A stretch of DNA of 64,000 bases from Actinoplanes teichomyceticus ATCC 31121 (GTDB lineage: Bacteria; Actinomycetota; Actinomycetes; Mycobacteriales; Micromonosporaceae). Positions within the stretch are counted from its first letter, which is position 1; each line of letters begins with the position of its first letter. Shown piece after piece: positions 18,551-29,159 of the stretch. The stretch spans positions 1,028,001-1,092,000 of the forward strand of contig NZ_CP023865.1 of NCBI RefSeq assembly GCF_003711105.1, given 5' to 3'. Below the pieces are notes generated by a model. The model ran no database searches, was not told the origin of the DNA, and saw nothing but the letters and a program-made list of their open reading frames with translations. Made by a program: the position numbers and the translations under genes.

Positions 18551-20086
18551 TCAGAGGAGTGGGCCGGTGGCGGATTCGATGGTGGCACGCAGGCCGGGGC
18601 CGGCGACCACCGCGCGGGCCTGCTCCAGCACCGGGGCCAGGAAGACGTCCGGGCCGGGCCGCCCGGCGAACGGCTCCAGGGCGGCCATCGCGGCGCGGCC
18701 CGCCGGGGACGGTGTGATCGGCGCGCGCAGCTGCAGGCCGCGGACGGCGGCCAGGAGTTCGACGGCGAGGAGGCTGGTGAGGTTGTCCAGGACGGTGCGG
18801 AGTTTCTTGGTGGCGGCCCAGCCCATCGAGACGTGGTCCTCCTGCATGCCGCTGGTGGGCAGCGAGTCGACCGAGGCCGGGGACGCCAGCCGGCGGTTCT
18901 CGGCGACGATCCCCGCGGCGGTGTACTGCGCGATCATCAGGCCCGAGTTCACCCCGGCGTCCGGGCTGAGGAACGGCGGCAGGTCCCGGCTGCGGGTCAC
19001 GTCGAGCAGGCGGTCCACCCGGCGCTCGGCGATCGCCCCGACCTCGGCGGCGGCGATGGCCAGGAAGTCCGCTGCGAAGCCGAGCGGGGCCCCGTGGAAG
19101 TTGCCGGTCGACTCGACCCGCCCGTCCGGCAGGACCACCGGGTTGTCGACCACCGAGACGAGTTCACGGGCGGCCGTGACCCGTACGAAATCGAGCGTGT
19201 CCCGGGCCGCGCCGGCGACCTGCGGCGCACAGCGGATCGAGTACGCGTCCTGTACCGCGTGGGCGAGGTCCTCCCGGTGCGAGTCCATGATCGCGGAGTC
19301 CTGGAGCAGGCGGTGGATGTTGGCGGCGGAGGCGGCCTGCCCCGGGTGCGGCCGGATCGCGTGCAGCTCGGGCAGGAACGGCCGCTCCGAGCCGAGCATC
19401 GCCTCGGTGGCCAGCGCCGCGGTCACGTCCGCCATCGCGAACAGGTGCTCCGCGTCCGCGATGGCCAGCAGCAGCATGCCGAGCATCCCGTCCGTGCCGT
19501 TGATCAGCGCCAGCCCCTCCTTGGCGGCCAGTTCCAGGGGGCGCAGCCCGGCCGCGTGCAGGGCGTCGGCGGCGGGCGCCCGCTCGCCGTCCTTGCCGAC
19601 CACCCAGCCCTCGCCGAGCAGCACGATCGCGCAGTGCGCGAGCGGGGCCAGGTCACCGGAGGCGCCCAGCGACCCGTGTTCCGGCACCCACGGGGTGATG
19701 TCGTGGTTCAGCAGGTCGATCAGGCCCTGGGCGAGCACCGGGCGGACCCCGGAGCGGCCCAGCGCCAGCGAGCGCACCCGCAGCAGCATCATCGCCCGTA
19801 CCACCTCGCGGGGCATCGGCGCGCCCACCCCGGCGGCGTGCGAGCGGATCAGCGCGTGCTGCAGCTCGGCGCGGCGTCGCGGCTCGATCGAGGTGTTGGC
19901 GAGCGCGCCGAAACCGGTGGAGACGCCGTACACCGGCCGGCCGGAGGCTTCGATGCCGTCCACGATGGCGCGGCTGGCGGCCATCGCCTCGACGGCGGCG
20001 GGGGAGAGCTCGACCCGGGCGTCACCGCGTGCCACGGCGAGCACGTCGGCGGGGTCGATCCCGGTGGGCTGGACGATCACGGTCAT
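18551..20086 (-). CDS. hutH: Histidine ammonia-lyase
   Basis: Removes ammonia from histidine to give urocanate, the first step of histidine degradation. The MIO-forming Ala-Ser-Gly is in HGSLGASGDLAPLAH; the N-terminal loop has PVYGVSTGFGALANTSI with the catalytic tyrosine, and QPQ-type residues follow in the second half. Length 511 aa, as usual. It is the last gene of the minus-strand hut cluster, separated from hutI by 240 bp of repeats, so it may have its own promoter. Confidence 0.97.
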   Translation of the reverse strand: MTVIVQPTGIDPADVLAVARGDARVELSPAAVEAMAASRAIVDGIEASGRPVYGVSTGFGALANTSIEPRRRAELQHALIRSHAAGVGAPMPREVVRAMMLLRVRSLALGRSGVRPVLAQGLIDLLNHDITPWVPEHGSLGASGDLAPLAHCAIVLLGEGWVVGKDGERAPAADALHAAGLRPLELAAKEGLALINGTDGMLGMLLLAIADAEHLFAMADVTAALATEAMLGSERPFLPELHAIRPHPGQAASAANIHRLLQDSAIMDSHREDLAHAVQDAYSIRCAPQVAGAARDTLDFVRVTAARELVSVVDNPVVLPDGRVESTGNFHGAPLGFAADFLAIAAAEVGAIAERRVDRLLDVTRSRDLPPFLSPDAGVNSGLMIAQYTAAGIVAENRRLASPASVDSLPTSGMQEDHVSMGWAATKKLRTVLDNLTSLLAVELLAAVRGLQLRAPITPSPAGRAAMAALEPFAGRPGPDVFLAPVLEQARAVVAGPGLRATIESATGPLL

Positions 20087-20168
20087 TGCGGCACTCCGTC
20101 GTGCATGGTGGCGGCTGGGACGGTGGAGGAGGCAGCGGCGGCGGGCGCCCGCCGGATCCCGATGGAAC

Positions 20169-20330
20169 GGCCCGCCCGGTGCCTGTGGGGTGTCGGTCCG
20201 CGGTGGCCGGCCGGGGCCGGTGTCGCCGGTTTCTCCGGGCGGCCCGCCCGGTGCGTGTCGGGTATCGGTCCGCGGTGGCCGGCCGGGGCCGCTTTCTCCG
20301 GGCGGCGGCCCGCCCGGCTGGCCGTGGTCA
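20169..20330. repeat. 66-72 bp tandem repeat between hutI and hutH
   Basis: CCCGCCCGGT-type starts occur at 20171, 20243 and 20309, each followed by GGTCCGCGGTGGCCGGCCGG or a truncated version and then TTTCTCCGGGC. Two full copies and one partial copy are present. An 82-codon minus-strand frame crosses it but reads as a Pro/Arg repeat without protein character. Confidence 0.8.
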
Positions 20331-21518
20331 CCGCGGGGCTCCGACCGGGCGGCCGCCGTGCACCACGGTGCGGATCAGGGGCATCCCCGGGCGGTACGCC
20401 AGGTGCAGGCAGGACGGCGCGTCCAGGATGATCAGGTCAGCCCGCGCACCGACCCGGAGCACGCCGATGTCGTCGCGGCGCAGGGCCCGCGCCCCGCCGA
20501 GGGTGGCCGCCCGCACCGCCTCGACCGGCGTCATCCGCATCTCCCGGACCGCCAGCGCGATGCAGAATGCCATCGACGAGGTGAACGACGACCCGGGGTT
20601 GCAGTCCGTGGCCAGCGCCACGGTCACCCCGGCGTCCAGGAGCCGCCGCGCGTCCGGGTACGGCGACCGGGTGGAGAACTCCGCGCCGGGCAGCAGCGTG
20701 GCGACGGTGCGGTCGGACCAGCCGCACGTGCAGATGCCCGACCCCGACGAGGCGAGCGCGTCCACGTCCGCGTCGCTGAGGTGGGTGCAGTGGTCGACGC
20801 TGGCCGCCTCCATCTCGACGGCCAGCCGGACGCCGGGGCCCGGGCCGAGCTGGTTGCCGTGCACCCGTACGCCCAAGCCTCTGGCCCGGCCGCACTCCAG
20901 GATGTTGCGGGCCTGGTCCTCGTCGAACGCCCCGCGCTCGACGAACACGTCCACCCACCGGGCGTGCGGGGCGGCGGCGGCCAGCATCGGTCCGCAGACC
21001 AGGCCGACGTACTCGTCCGGCCGGTCGCGGTACTCGGCCGGCACCACGTGCGCGCCGAGGAACGTGGTCTCGGTGGTGAACTCCGACGCGATCCGCAGCG
21101 AGCGGGCCTCGTCCGCGACGTTCAGGCCGTACCCGGACTTGATCTCGATCGTGGTGGTGCCCTGCCGCAGCGCCTCGCCGACCAGGCGCCGCGCATTGCG
21201 GCGCAGCTCCTCGTCGCTCGCCGCCCGGGTGGCGCCGACCGTGGTCCGGATCCCGCCCCCGGTGTACGGCTGCCCGGCCATCCGCGCGGCGAACTCGCCG
21301 GCCCGGTCCCCGGCGAAGATCAGGTGCGCGTGGCTGTCCACGAAGCCGGGCAGCACCGCCGCCCCGTCCGCGTCGATCCGCGCGTCGGCGTCCGGCGCGT
21401 CGGCGGCCGGGCCGATCCAGGCGATCCGCTCACCGTCGACGATGACCGCGGCGTCGCGCGACAGGTGGTGGTCGGCGTTGGTGAACAGCTCGCCGATGTT
21501 CGTGATCAACAGGCTCAT
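20328..21518 (-). CDS. hutI: Imidazolonepropionase
   Basis: Metal-dependent amidohydrolase that opens 4-imidazolone-5-propionate to N-formimidoyl-glutamate, third step of histidine degradation. The metal motif [12 protein letters not shown], substrate residues EIKSGYGLN, and later His/Asp ligands in VHGNQLGPG and [10 protein letters not shown] are all present. Length 396 aa. The start ATG at 21518 overlaps the hutF stop by 4 bp. It ends just before the repeat array. Confidence 0.96.
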   Translation of the reverse strand: MSLLITNIGELFTNADHHLSRDAAVIVDGERIAWIGPAADAPDADARIDADGAAVLPGFVDSHAHLIFAGDRAGEFAARMAGQPYTGGGIRTTVGATRAASDEELRRNARRLVGEALRQGTTTIEIKSGYGLNVADEARSLRIASEFTTETTFLGAHVVPAEYRDRPDEYVGLVCGPMLAAAAPHARWVDVFVERGAFDEDQARNILECGRARGLGVRVHGNQLGPGPGVRLAVEMEAASVDHCTHLSDADVDALASSGSGICTCGWSDRTVATLLPGAEFSTRSPYPDARRLLDAGVTVALATDCNPGSSFTSSMAFCIALAVREMRMTPVEAVRAATLGGARALRRDDIGVLRVGARADLIILDAPSCLHLAYRPGMPLIRTVVHGGRPVGAPR

Positions 21519-22816
21519 CGGAGCACCCCCTCGATCGTCTCGCGCAGGAGCCGGGGCACGTCCATCGCGTGGTGCCGGCCCCCGGTCACCACCGGCCGCC
21601 CGTCGACGACCACGTCGGTCACGTCGGCCGCCGTGGCGGCGAAGAGTACCCCGGCGGGATCGATCCCGGCGGTCCGGGCGCTGGACAGCGACACCGCTAC
21701 CAGGTCGGCGCGCTGCCCGGTGGCGATCTCGCCGGCGTCCGGCCAGCCGAGCGACGCGTGCCCGGTGGCCGTGGCCGCCCTCAGCAGCTCCCCGGCGCCG
21801 AAGTGCCCGCGCCGCCGGGTGGCGAGCCGTTCGTCGAGTTCCACCCCGCGCGCCTCCTCGAAAAGGTCGATCACCGCGTGGCTGTCGCTGCCCAGGGTGA
21901 GGGTGGCGCCCGCGTCGGCGAGCGCCCGGGCCGGGCCGATGCCGTCGGCCAGGTCCCGCTCGGTGGTCGGGCACAGGCACACGTACTGCCCGGCCAGCAG
22001 GTCACGATCGGCATCGGTGAGGTGGGTGGCATGCACGGCGGTGGTCATCGGCTGCCAGACGCCCATCGTGTCGAGCAGCTCGGCGGGGGAGCAGCCGTGT
22101 ACGGCCTGACACTGCTCGTTCTCCGCCGGCTGCTCGGACAGGTGCACGTGGACCGGCAGCCCGTCGGTGCGCCGCGCGAACGTCGCCATGCCCTCGACCG
22201 GCGCGGCGCGCACCGAGTGCAGCGCCGCGCCGATACGCACCCCGGCCCCGCCGCGCAGCCGGTCGAAACGGGCGTGCCAGCCGTCGTAGCTGCCGTCGGA
22301 GAACCGCCGCTGCACGCCGTCGAGCGGTGTGCCGTCCACGCCGGCGGTGAGGTACACCGTGTCGAGCAGGGTGATCCGGATGCCGGCCGCGGCGGCCGCC
22401 GCGATCAGGGCATGGCCCATCGCGTTCGGATCGGCGTACGGGGTGCCGTCCGGGCCGTGGTGCAGATAGTGGAACTCGCCGACGCAGGTGATCCCGGCCA
22501 GCGCCATCTCGCCGTAGACCGCCCTGGCGAGCGTGAAGTAGTTGTCCGGGTCGAGCCGGCCGGCGACCCGGTACATCAGCTCCCGCCAGGTCCAGAAACT
22601 GCCGCGGTCGTGGTGGGTGCGACCGCGCAGGGCCCGGTGGAAGGCGTGCGAGTGCGCGTTCGCCAGTCCGGGCAGGACCAGTCCGGTGAGCCGGGTCGCC
22701 GAGGGGTCCGGCGAGCCGGGGGTGACCGCCCCGAACCGCCCGTCGGCCACCTCGATGCGGACGTCCGGCTCGACGCGGCCGCCGACCCAGGCGTACTCGG
22801 CCAGATAGGCGGTCAC
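21515..22816 (-). CDS. hutF: Formimidoylglutamate deiminase
   Basis: Amidohydrolase converting N-formimidoyl-glutamate to N-formyl-glutamate and ammonia, the deiminase branch of histidine degradation. Metal ligands appear in [31 protein letters not shown] and [13 protein letters not shown]. Length 433 aa. The GTG at 22816 overlaps the stop of the upstream M20 gene by 4 bp. Its presence means that an N-formylglutamate deformylase step must follow. Confidence 0.95.
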   Translation of the reverse strand: MTAYLAEYAWVGGRVEPDVRIEVADGRFGAVTPGSPDPSATRLTGLVLPGLANAHSHAFHRALRGRTHHDRGSFWTWRELMYRVAGRLDPDNYFTLARAVYGEMALAGITCVGEFHYLHHGPDGTPYADPNAMGHALIAAAAAAGIRITLLDTVYLTAGVDGTPLDGVQRRFSDGSYDGWHARFDRLRGGAGVRIGAALHSVRAAPVEGMATFARRTDGLPVHVHLSEQPAENEQCQAVHGCSPAELLDTMGVWQPMTTAVHATHLTDADRDLLAGQYVCLCPTTERDLADGIGPARALADAGATLTLGSDSHAVIDLFEEARGVELDERLATRRRGHFGAGELLRAATATGHASLGWPDAGEIATGQRADLVAVSLSSARTAGIDPAGVLFAATAADVTDVVVDGRPVVTGGRHHAMDVPRLLRETIEGVLR

Positions 22817-23959
22817 GTCAGCGACTCCAGCACCCGGGCCAGGGCCGCGACCCCGGCCTCGCAGTCGGCGTCGGTGGCGTTCTCGGCGGGCGCGTGCGAC
22901 ACCCCGGTCGGGTTGCGCACGAACAGCATCGCGGTCGGCAGATGCGCGGAGAGCACCCCGGCGTCGTGGCCGGCCCCGGTCGGCAGGATCGGCGCGTCGC
23001 CGAGCAGGGCGGACAGCCGCCGGGCCAGTTCGGTGTCGAAGGCCACCTCGGCGGTGACCGATTCGGCGACGACCGACACCTCGGTGCCGTCCAGGCCGGC
23101 CCGCTCGGTGGCTTCTTTGAGCACCGCTTCGAGCAGCCGGTCGAGCGTCGCGGTGTCCGCGGCGCGGGCGTCCAACCATCCGCGGACCAGCGACGGGATG
23201 GCGTTGGTGGCGTTCGGTTCGGCCTCGATGCGGCCCATGGTGGCGTGCGCCCCGGCCAGCCGGGCCTCGCGGTTCGCGGCCAGCACGGTGTGCGCGAAGG
23301 TCAGCATCGGGTCGCGCCGGTCGGTCATCCGGGTGGTGCCGGCGTGATCGCCCACGCCGGTGAACTCCATCCGCCACCGCCCGTGCGGCCAGATCGCGCT
23401 GGCCACCCCGACCGGCGCCGCCAACGCCCGGCCCTGTTCGATGTGCAGTTCCACGAACGCGGCGAGGCCGCCCAGCGCGGCGACCCGCCCGGTGGGCGCC
23501 GCCCCGAGCGCCGTGCCGAACGTGACCCCGTCCCGATCGGTCAGCGCCGCCGCCCGCTCCGGCGTGATCGCCCCGGTCAGCAGGCGCGAGCCGAGGCAGG
23601 GCACGCCGAAACGCCCGCCCTCCTCGTCCACGAACGCCGCGATCGCGATGCCGCGTGGCGCGGACATCCGGTCCAGGGCGAGGAAGGCGCTGACGATGCC
23701 GAGCGGCCCGTCGTAGCCCCCGCCGTGCGGGACCGCGTCGAAATGCGAGCCCGTCAGCACCGTCCCCGGCGCCCAGGGCGCGCCGCACCAGGCGAACAGG
23801 TTGCCGTTGCCGTCCCCGGTCACGGTCATCCCACGCCGGTCCGCCTGCGCCCGGAACCAGTCGCGCAGCGCCAGCTCGGGCGGGGTCAGGGCGTACCGCA
23901 GGTAGCCGCCGCCGCGAGTGCGGCCGATCGGGGCGATCTCGGCCCAGAGGGCCGCGAAG

Positions 23960-23967
<8 letters not shown>
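22813..23967 (-). CDS. M20-family amidohydrolase, likely N-formylglutamate or N-carbamoyl amide hydrolase
   Basis: Binuclear-metal hydrolase of the allantoate amidohydrolase / N-carbamoyl-L-amino acid hydrolase group, 384 aa. Markers are [36 protein letters not shown], and the dimer-lid segment [10 protein letters not shown]. It sits between hutU and hutF with overlaps of 8 and 4 bp. The cluster has no recognisable hutG, so I infer that this enzyme removes the formyl group from N-formylglutamate. Annotation by similarity alone would give allantoate amidohydrolase, but no purine genes are nearby. ATG 23967 is preferred to 23988. Confidence 0.87.
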
Positions 23968-25594
<1,627 letters not shown>

Positions 25595-25664
25595 CGTCTT
25601 CTCCTCCCTGTGCGGTCGCACCCGGCGCCGCCGGTGCGCTGCGCCGGGTGCGACCGGTGCGGTC

Positions 25665-26510
25665 TCACGCGACGAAGATGTTCCGGCGGGTGGCGGACGC
25701 CTCGAACTCCTCCAGGCGCCGCTGCACCGCCTCCGGGGCGGCGTCACACATCGCCTCCAGCAGCACCATGGCCATCGTCATCGGCCCGGTGTGCAGGTCG
25801 AACACGAGCTGGGTGCCGACCGCGGCGGGCAGCACCACGTCGGCCGTGCCGGCGACCGGGCTCACCGCCGAGTCGGTGATCGCGACCACGGCGTACCCGG
25901 CGGCCTTGGCCTCGTGGACCGCCTCGACCGACTCGCGCGGGTAACGCGGCAGCACGATCGCCAGCATGGCACCGGCCCCGGCGGCGCGGGCCTGATCCAG
26001 CCGGTCCAGCAGTCCGGTCCCGCCGCTGTCGAGCACCCGCACGTCCGGGAAGACCTTGGCGGCGAAATAGCCGAAGTACGACGCGAGTGGCGCGGCCGCG
26101 CGCAGGCCCAGCACCGGCAGCGGCCGGCTGGCGGCGAGCAGCCGGGCCGCCTGCCGTACGCCGTCGGGCCGGTGCAGGTCGTCGGCGAGCCGGCGCAGGT
26201 GCTCGGTCTCGGCCAGCACCGCGCGTTGCATCCCGTTCTGCCCGGCCGGCTCGCTGGGCGCGCCCGAGGCGACCGCTCGCAGCTCGCGGCGCAGCGCCGG
26301 ATAACCCGAGTAGCCCAGCGCCATGGCGAACCGGGTCACCGACGGCTGGCTCACCCCGGCCAGCGCGGCCACCTCGGCCGCGGAGAGGTAGGCGGCCTTC
26401 GCGGCGTGTTCCACCAGGCTGTGCGCGATCCGCCGCTGGGTGGGCGTGAGCCGCGCCCCCTGGAACAGATCGAGCACCCGCTCCGCCGTCCTGACCACCC
26501 CGTCATTCAC
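25665..26510 (-). CDS. MurR/RpiR-family transcriptional regulator of the hut cluster
   Basis: 281 aa with an N-terminal HTH_6 domain ([13 protein letters not shown], then the recognition helix [19 protein letters not shown]) and a C-terminal SIS sugar-isomerase-like domain from about residue 125. It is the first gene of the minus-strand hut run. SIS-domain regulators normally bind phosphosugars; in this position the effector is more likely urocanate or another pathway intermediate, which is inference. The start is GTG at 26510, with a likely operator about 12 bp upstream. Confidence 0.9.
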   Translation of the reverse strand: MNDGVVRTAERVLDLFQGARLTPTQRRIAHSLVEHAAKAAYLSAAEVAALAGVSQPSVTRFAMALGYSGYPALRRELRAVASGAPSEPAGQNGMQRAVLAETEHLRRLADDLHRPDGVRQAARLLAASRPLPVLGLRAAAPLASYFGYFAAKVFPDVRVLDSGGTGLLDRLDQARAAGAGAMLAIVLPRYPRESVEAVHEAKAAGYAVVAITDSAVSPVAGTADVVLPAAVGTQLVFDLHTGPMTMAMVLLEAMCDAAPEAVQRRLEEFEASATRRNIFVA

Positions 26511-26522
26511 ATGGTCAGCCTA

Positions 26523-26540
26523 TGCATAAAAACTTTCACA
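26523..26540 (-). promoter_or_regulatory. Putative RpiR operator/promoter
   Basis: On the minus strand TGTGAAAGTTTTTATGCA stands out from the GC-rich surroundings. TGAAA and its partner half TTTATGCA form an imperfect dyad similar to published RpiR-family sites. The extended TATGCATAGGCT may also hold the -10 element, implying a leaderless transcript for the regulator. Confidence 0.5.
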
Positions 26541-26925
26541 GGCCAGTGCCTCACCCCGCCCGACGTGTTGTGAGCTTTAGTTTTAGTTGGCGCTTTGAGA
26601 GTCAGTTGGCGCGTCTGTTGGGGATAGTTGGCACCCGGAGCGCCGGGAGGGGCGCAAGCGGCTTCCGGCGGCGCGGTCGTCTTGCCCGCCGATGCTCTCG
26701 AGGCGTCTCGGCAGAGTGAGGCTGGCGTTCCCCGTACGAGACGGGCAGCCGACTCGATGTAAAGCCACCATCCATCTCCTCCTTGCCGGTACAACTAGCC
26801 ACCCCGGGGACCGGATGCGAGTTCGAGGTCGCGTCTGCTGGGGCTCGCCGTGTGATCCCTTGTTGGGGCCGGCAGGCCTGAGTTCAACCATCGAACTTTC
26901 AGCAGTCTGGGACTGTGAACGCGTT
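26541..26925. other. Boundary region between core and island, no gene seen
   Basis: No frame with protein character or ribosome-binding site. GTTGGC occurs four times in 26580-26632, in an AT-richer stretch (TTTAGTTTTAGTTGGCGC and following). GC falls compared with the hut genes, and the codon use of genes to the right is more mixed, so this is the likely left edge of the accessory region. I found no tRNA or clear att site. Confidence 0.5.
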
Positions 26926-26951
26926 GAATAGCGAATCGCGATTCGCTATTC
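26926..26951. promoter_or_regulatory. 26-bp perfect palindrome, likely operator
   Basis: GAATAGCGAATCGCGATTCG followed by CTATTC reads identically on both strands. It ends 7 bases before the ATG of a winged-helix gene, so a bound dimer would block transcription or, in RNA, a hairpin would form just before the start. Autoregulation is the simplest reading. Confidence 0.8.
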
Positions 26952-26958
26952 TTTGCTC

Positions 26959-27291
26959 ATGGCGGGACAGGGGGTGCGGCAGGTTTCATCCGCGATCTTC
27001 GGCAACAAGTACCGGCTCGAACTGCTGCTCGCACTTGCTTCGGCGGCCGAAGAGGGGATCTGCGTGAAGGACTTGGCCGACGCGTGTGACGCGCCGACGA
27101 GTGTGTTCCAGCCGCAGCTACGTGCGCTCATGTCCGCTGGTTTCGTGCGACGGTTACCACAGTTGGGCCAGAACCGGCGCGTGTTCTATGCGTTGACCGA
27201 TATGAGCACCTGGACAGGGCTCCGCCGGCTGGTGCAAGATCTCCAGCCTGACGAGTTGCGGACGGGCGTCAGGGAGGGGGCGAACCGATGA
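26959..27291 (+). CDS. Winged-helix DNA-binding protein (ArsR-like)
   Basis: 110 aa. A helix-turn-helix lies at residues 10-60: IFGNKYRLELLLAL, then CVKDLADACDAPTSVFQPQLRALMSAGFV, followed by a beta-wing with RRVFYALTD. No metal-binding cysteine pair of the ArsR sensors is present. ATG 26959 follows the 26-bp palindrome. Its stop overlaps the next gene by 4 bp (ATGA), so the two work together. Confidence 0.8.
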   Translation: MAGQGVRQVSSAIFGNKYRLELLLALASAAEEGICVKDLADACDAPTSVFQPQLRALMSAGFVRRLPQLGQNRRVFYALTDMSTWTGLRRLVQDLQPDELRTGVREGANR

Positions 27292-27905
27292 GCGTCGCAG
27301 CGACGTTGGAGCGGTTCGCGGCCACGATGCCGCAGGCCGCCGCGCGGGACGAGATCGGTGTCGCCCGAGTGAGGTGGCTCGGGACACGCGGCTGGGTTGC
27401 CTACAGCCCTGATCGAGCGCAGCAGCAGTTCAGGAAGGCGAATCGAATCCCGCCGATCCTCGCCCTCGACCTACTCGACACGCTGATGTACCTGCCCTTC
27501 GGGCATGAGGTCGCGGTGCAGTCGATGGCCGTGGCCGCGCAGCGGCGCCTGCGGCGCCTGCCGGCCGGTGCAGTGACCTGGTCCTCGACCACGGTCACCC
27601 GGCGGATCGCTCCGCCGGTCACGCCGCTGCTTGCGATGGTGCAGGCCACAGATTGGGCGACGGGGCTACGCGCGGCGTCGCGGTTCGCGATGTACTGCCG
27701 CCGCCTCATGGTGATCCCCGAACTGCCGGCTGATGAGCGAGCCGCCTTGGCGGAGGCCTCGTTCTACGGCATCGGCGTCGCCGTGCGCCGTGGCGAGTCG
27801 CTGACGACGGTGCTTGAGCCGGAGGAGTTCACCGAGTGGCAGCCGACAGCGGCCTGGTGGCGGTTCACTGAAGAAGTCGCTCGCGGAGCCGGGAAGGAAT
27901 CCTGA
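27288..27905 (+). CDS. Conserved-looking protein of unknown function, partner of the winged-helix protein
   Basis: 205 aa, soluble, with a basic middle (QRRLRRLPAG) and several Trp residues in the C-terminal half (WQPTAAWWRF). I recognise no family. The ATGA overlap with the regulator gene and the divergent palindrome suggest a two-gene autoregulated unit. It could be an effector or a modulator of the regulator. Confidence 0.7.
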   Translation: MSVAATLERFAATMPQAAARDEIGVARVRWLGTRGWVAYSPDRAQQQFRKANRIPPILALDLLDTLMYLPFGHEVAVQSMAVAAQRRLRRLPAGAVTWSSTTVTRRIAPPVTPLLAMVQATDWATGLRAASRFAMYCRRLMVIPELPADERAALAEASFYGIGVAVRRGESLTTVLEPEEFTEWQPTAAWWRFTEEVARGAGKES

Positions 27906-27928
27906 ACCCGGCTCACCCGGCGTCAGGA

Positions 27929-29140
27929 TCACTCGGCCGGCCACGCCGGTAGCTTCGCCCACCGCTTCAGGGGCTCTTGGGGCTCGAAGGAGTCGGGTCG
28001 GAGAAGTCGCGTGGCGAACATTTTGTGCTCTTTGACCGCGCTTTCACAGATGTTGCGCCAGTAATCGGCGCGCTCCCGCACGGTCGGCTGATCGAGCAAA
28101 CCCTCAGCGATGACGGTCCAGGCCGCGACGGCGTGCGCGATCGCTTCAGGCTGATCCTCCTTCTGCAGGAACCGGGTCAATGCCTGGTCGCCGCAGGTAC
28201 CGCAGTGGCATCGGGGGGCGCGGCTCGGTGCCGCACCGCACAGCTCGTTGATCTTCGAGCCCTTCCACCAGCACATGAGATCCGGGACCAGGACGCTGGG
28301 TGACTTGTCGCGGCCGTTGAACGACAGCGGCTCGCGCGGATACGGCACGGTGTGCCGGATGCTGCCGCCGGTGCCGATCGCCGCGGCGAACGCGCCGTGG
28401 GCGACCAGGTCTAGGCCGTTGAAGTCGGTGCAGATCGGCATGAGCGGCACGGTGGCTGCCAGGGTGCGCAGGTTCGGGATGATCCGCACGGACTGGGTCA
28501 GAGGATCGCCCTGCTTACCGAGAACGAGTGCGATCGGGCAGCCGGCATCGTGCAGGATCGCCTGGGTCTGGGTGAAGAAGGCCCGGTCGATCAGGGAGAT
28601 GTCCAGCGGAGCCACGAACAGTGTGTCGGTGCGTCCGAGCGCTTTGACCTGCTGCGCGGCGGCCGCAAGGCTGGCCGTGTCCCCAGCGCCGATGTAGCCG
28701 GTCGGGGTGCACGCTACCGTGTAACCCGCCTTGAGCTGGGCGTCCAGCACCTGCTCGAGGGTGGGGTTGGTGCCGGCCAGGCCATCGTCCGGCAACAGGA
28801 AAGGCTTATCCGGCGTGGCCTGGTGGTGACCGTAGGCGTCGGGGTCGATCGCGATCGGGCCGTCGTAATCGAGACCAGCGACCTGGGGGATCGGTTTGCC
28901 CGGCCCCGGGCCGGTGATCATGAGGCCGCTGCGGGCATGGTCGATTACCGGCAGAACAGTGGGGATGTGGGTGCGGCGGGTGTACACCAGCACCCGATCG
29001 GCCAGCGTGCCGACGGCGCCCGCAGGGGTGGGCGGATGCGGCTGATGGCCCAGCCACTGCCAGCGTTCTGCCAGGTCACCCGCCGGGTTACCGTGCGTCG
29101 GGGCGGCGGAAGCCGCCACCTTGTCGCCAGGTTCGGTCAT
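27929..29140 (-). CDS. tRNA-guanine transglycosylase-like protein
   Basis: 403 aa. The C-terminal third carries a C-x-C-x2-C zinc site (CHCGTCGD, about residues 309-314) with a histidine about 20 residues on (AIAHAVAAW), the arrangement of the zinc site in TGT/queuine transferases and DpdA. Upstream stretches alternate strands and helices as in a TIM barrel (TLFVAPLDISLIDRAFF, CPIALVLGKQGDPL). The normal catalytic aspartate motifs are not obvious, so base exchange is unproven. ATG 29140 has AGGATGG upstream; ATG 29179 would overlap the neighbour. It follows the XRE/ImmA gene by 19 bases. Confidence 0.72.
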   Translation of the reverse strand: MTEPGDKVAASAAPTHGNPAGDLAERWQWLGHQPHPPTPAGAVGTLADRVLVYTRRTHIPTVLPVIDHARSGLMITGPGPGKPIPQVAGLDYDGPIAIDPDAYGHHQATPDKPFLLPDDGLAGTNPTLEQVLDAQLKAGYTVACTPTGYIGAGDTASLAAAAQQVKALGRTDTLFVAPLDISLIDRAFFTQTQAILHDAGCPIALVLGKQGDPLTQSVRIIPNLRTLAATVPLMPICTDFNGLDLVAHGAFAAAIGTGGSIRHTVPYPREPLSFNGRDKSPSVLVPDLMCWWKGSKINELCGAAPSRAPRCHCGTCGDQALTRFLQKEDQPEAIAHAVAAWTVIAEGLLDQPTVRERADYWRNICESAVKEHKMFATRLLRPDSFEPQEPLKRWAKLPAWPAE

Positions 29141-29159
29141 TGTCCATCCTGGTGCGTGC

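Noticed and set aside
18375..22109. 1244-codon plus-strand open frame opposite hutH, hutI and hutF
   Set aside because: Shadow of three well-supported minus-strand enzymes; no ribosome-binding site and composition of a chance GC-rich frame.
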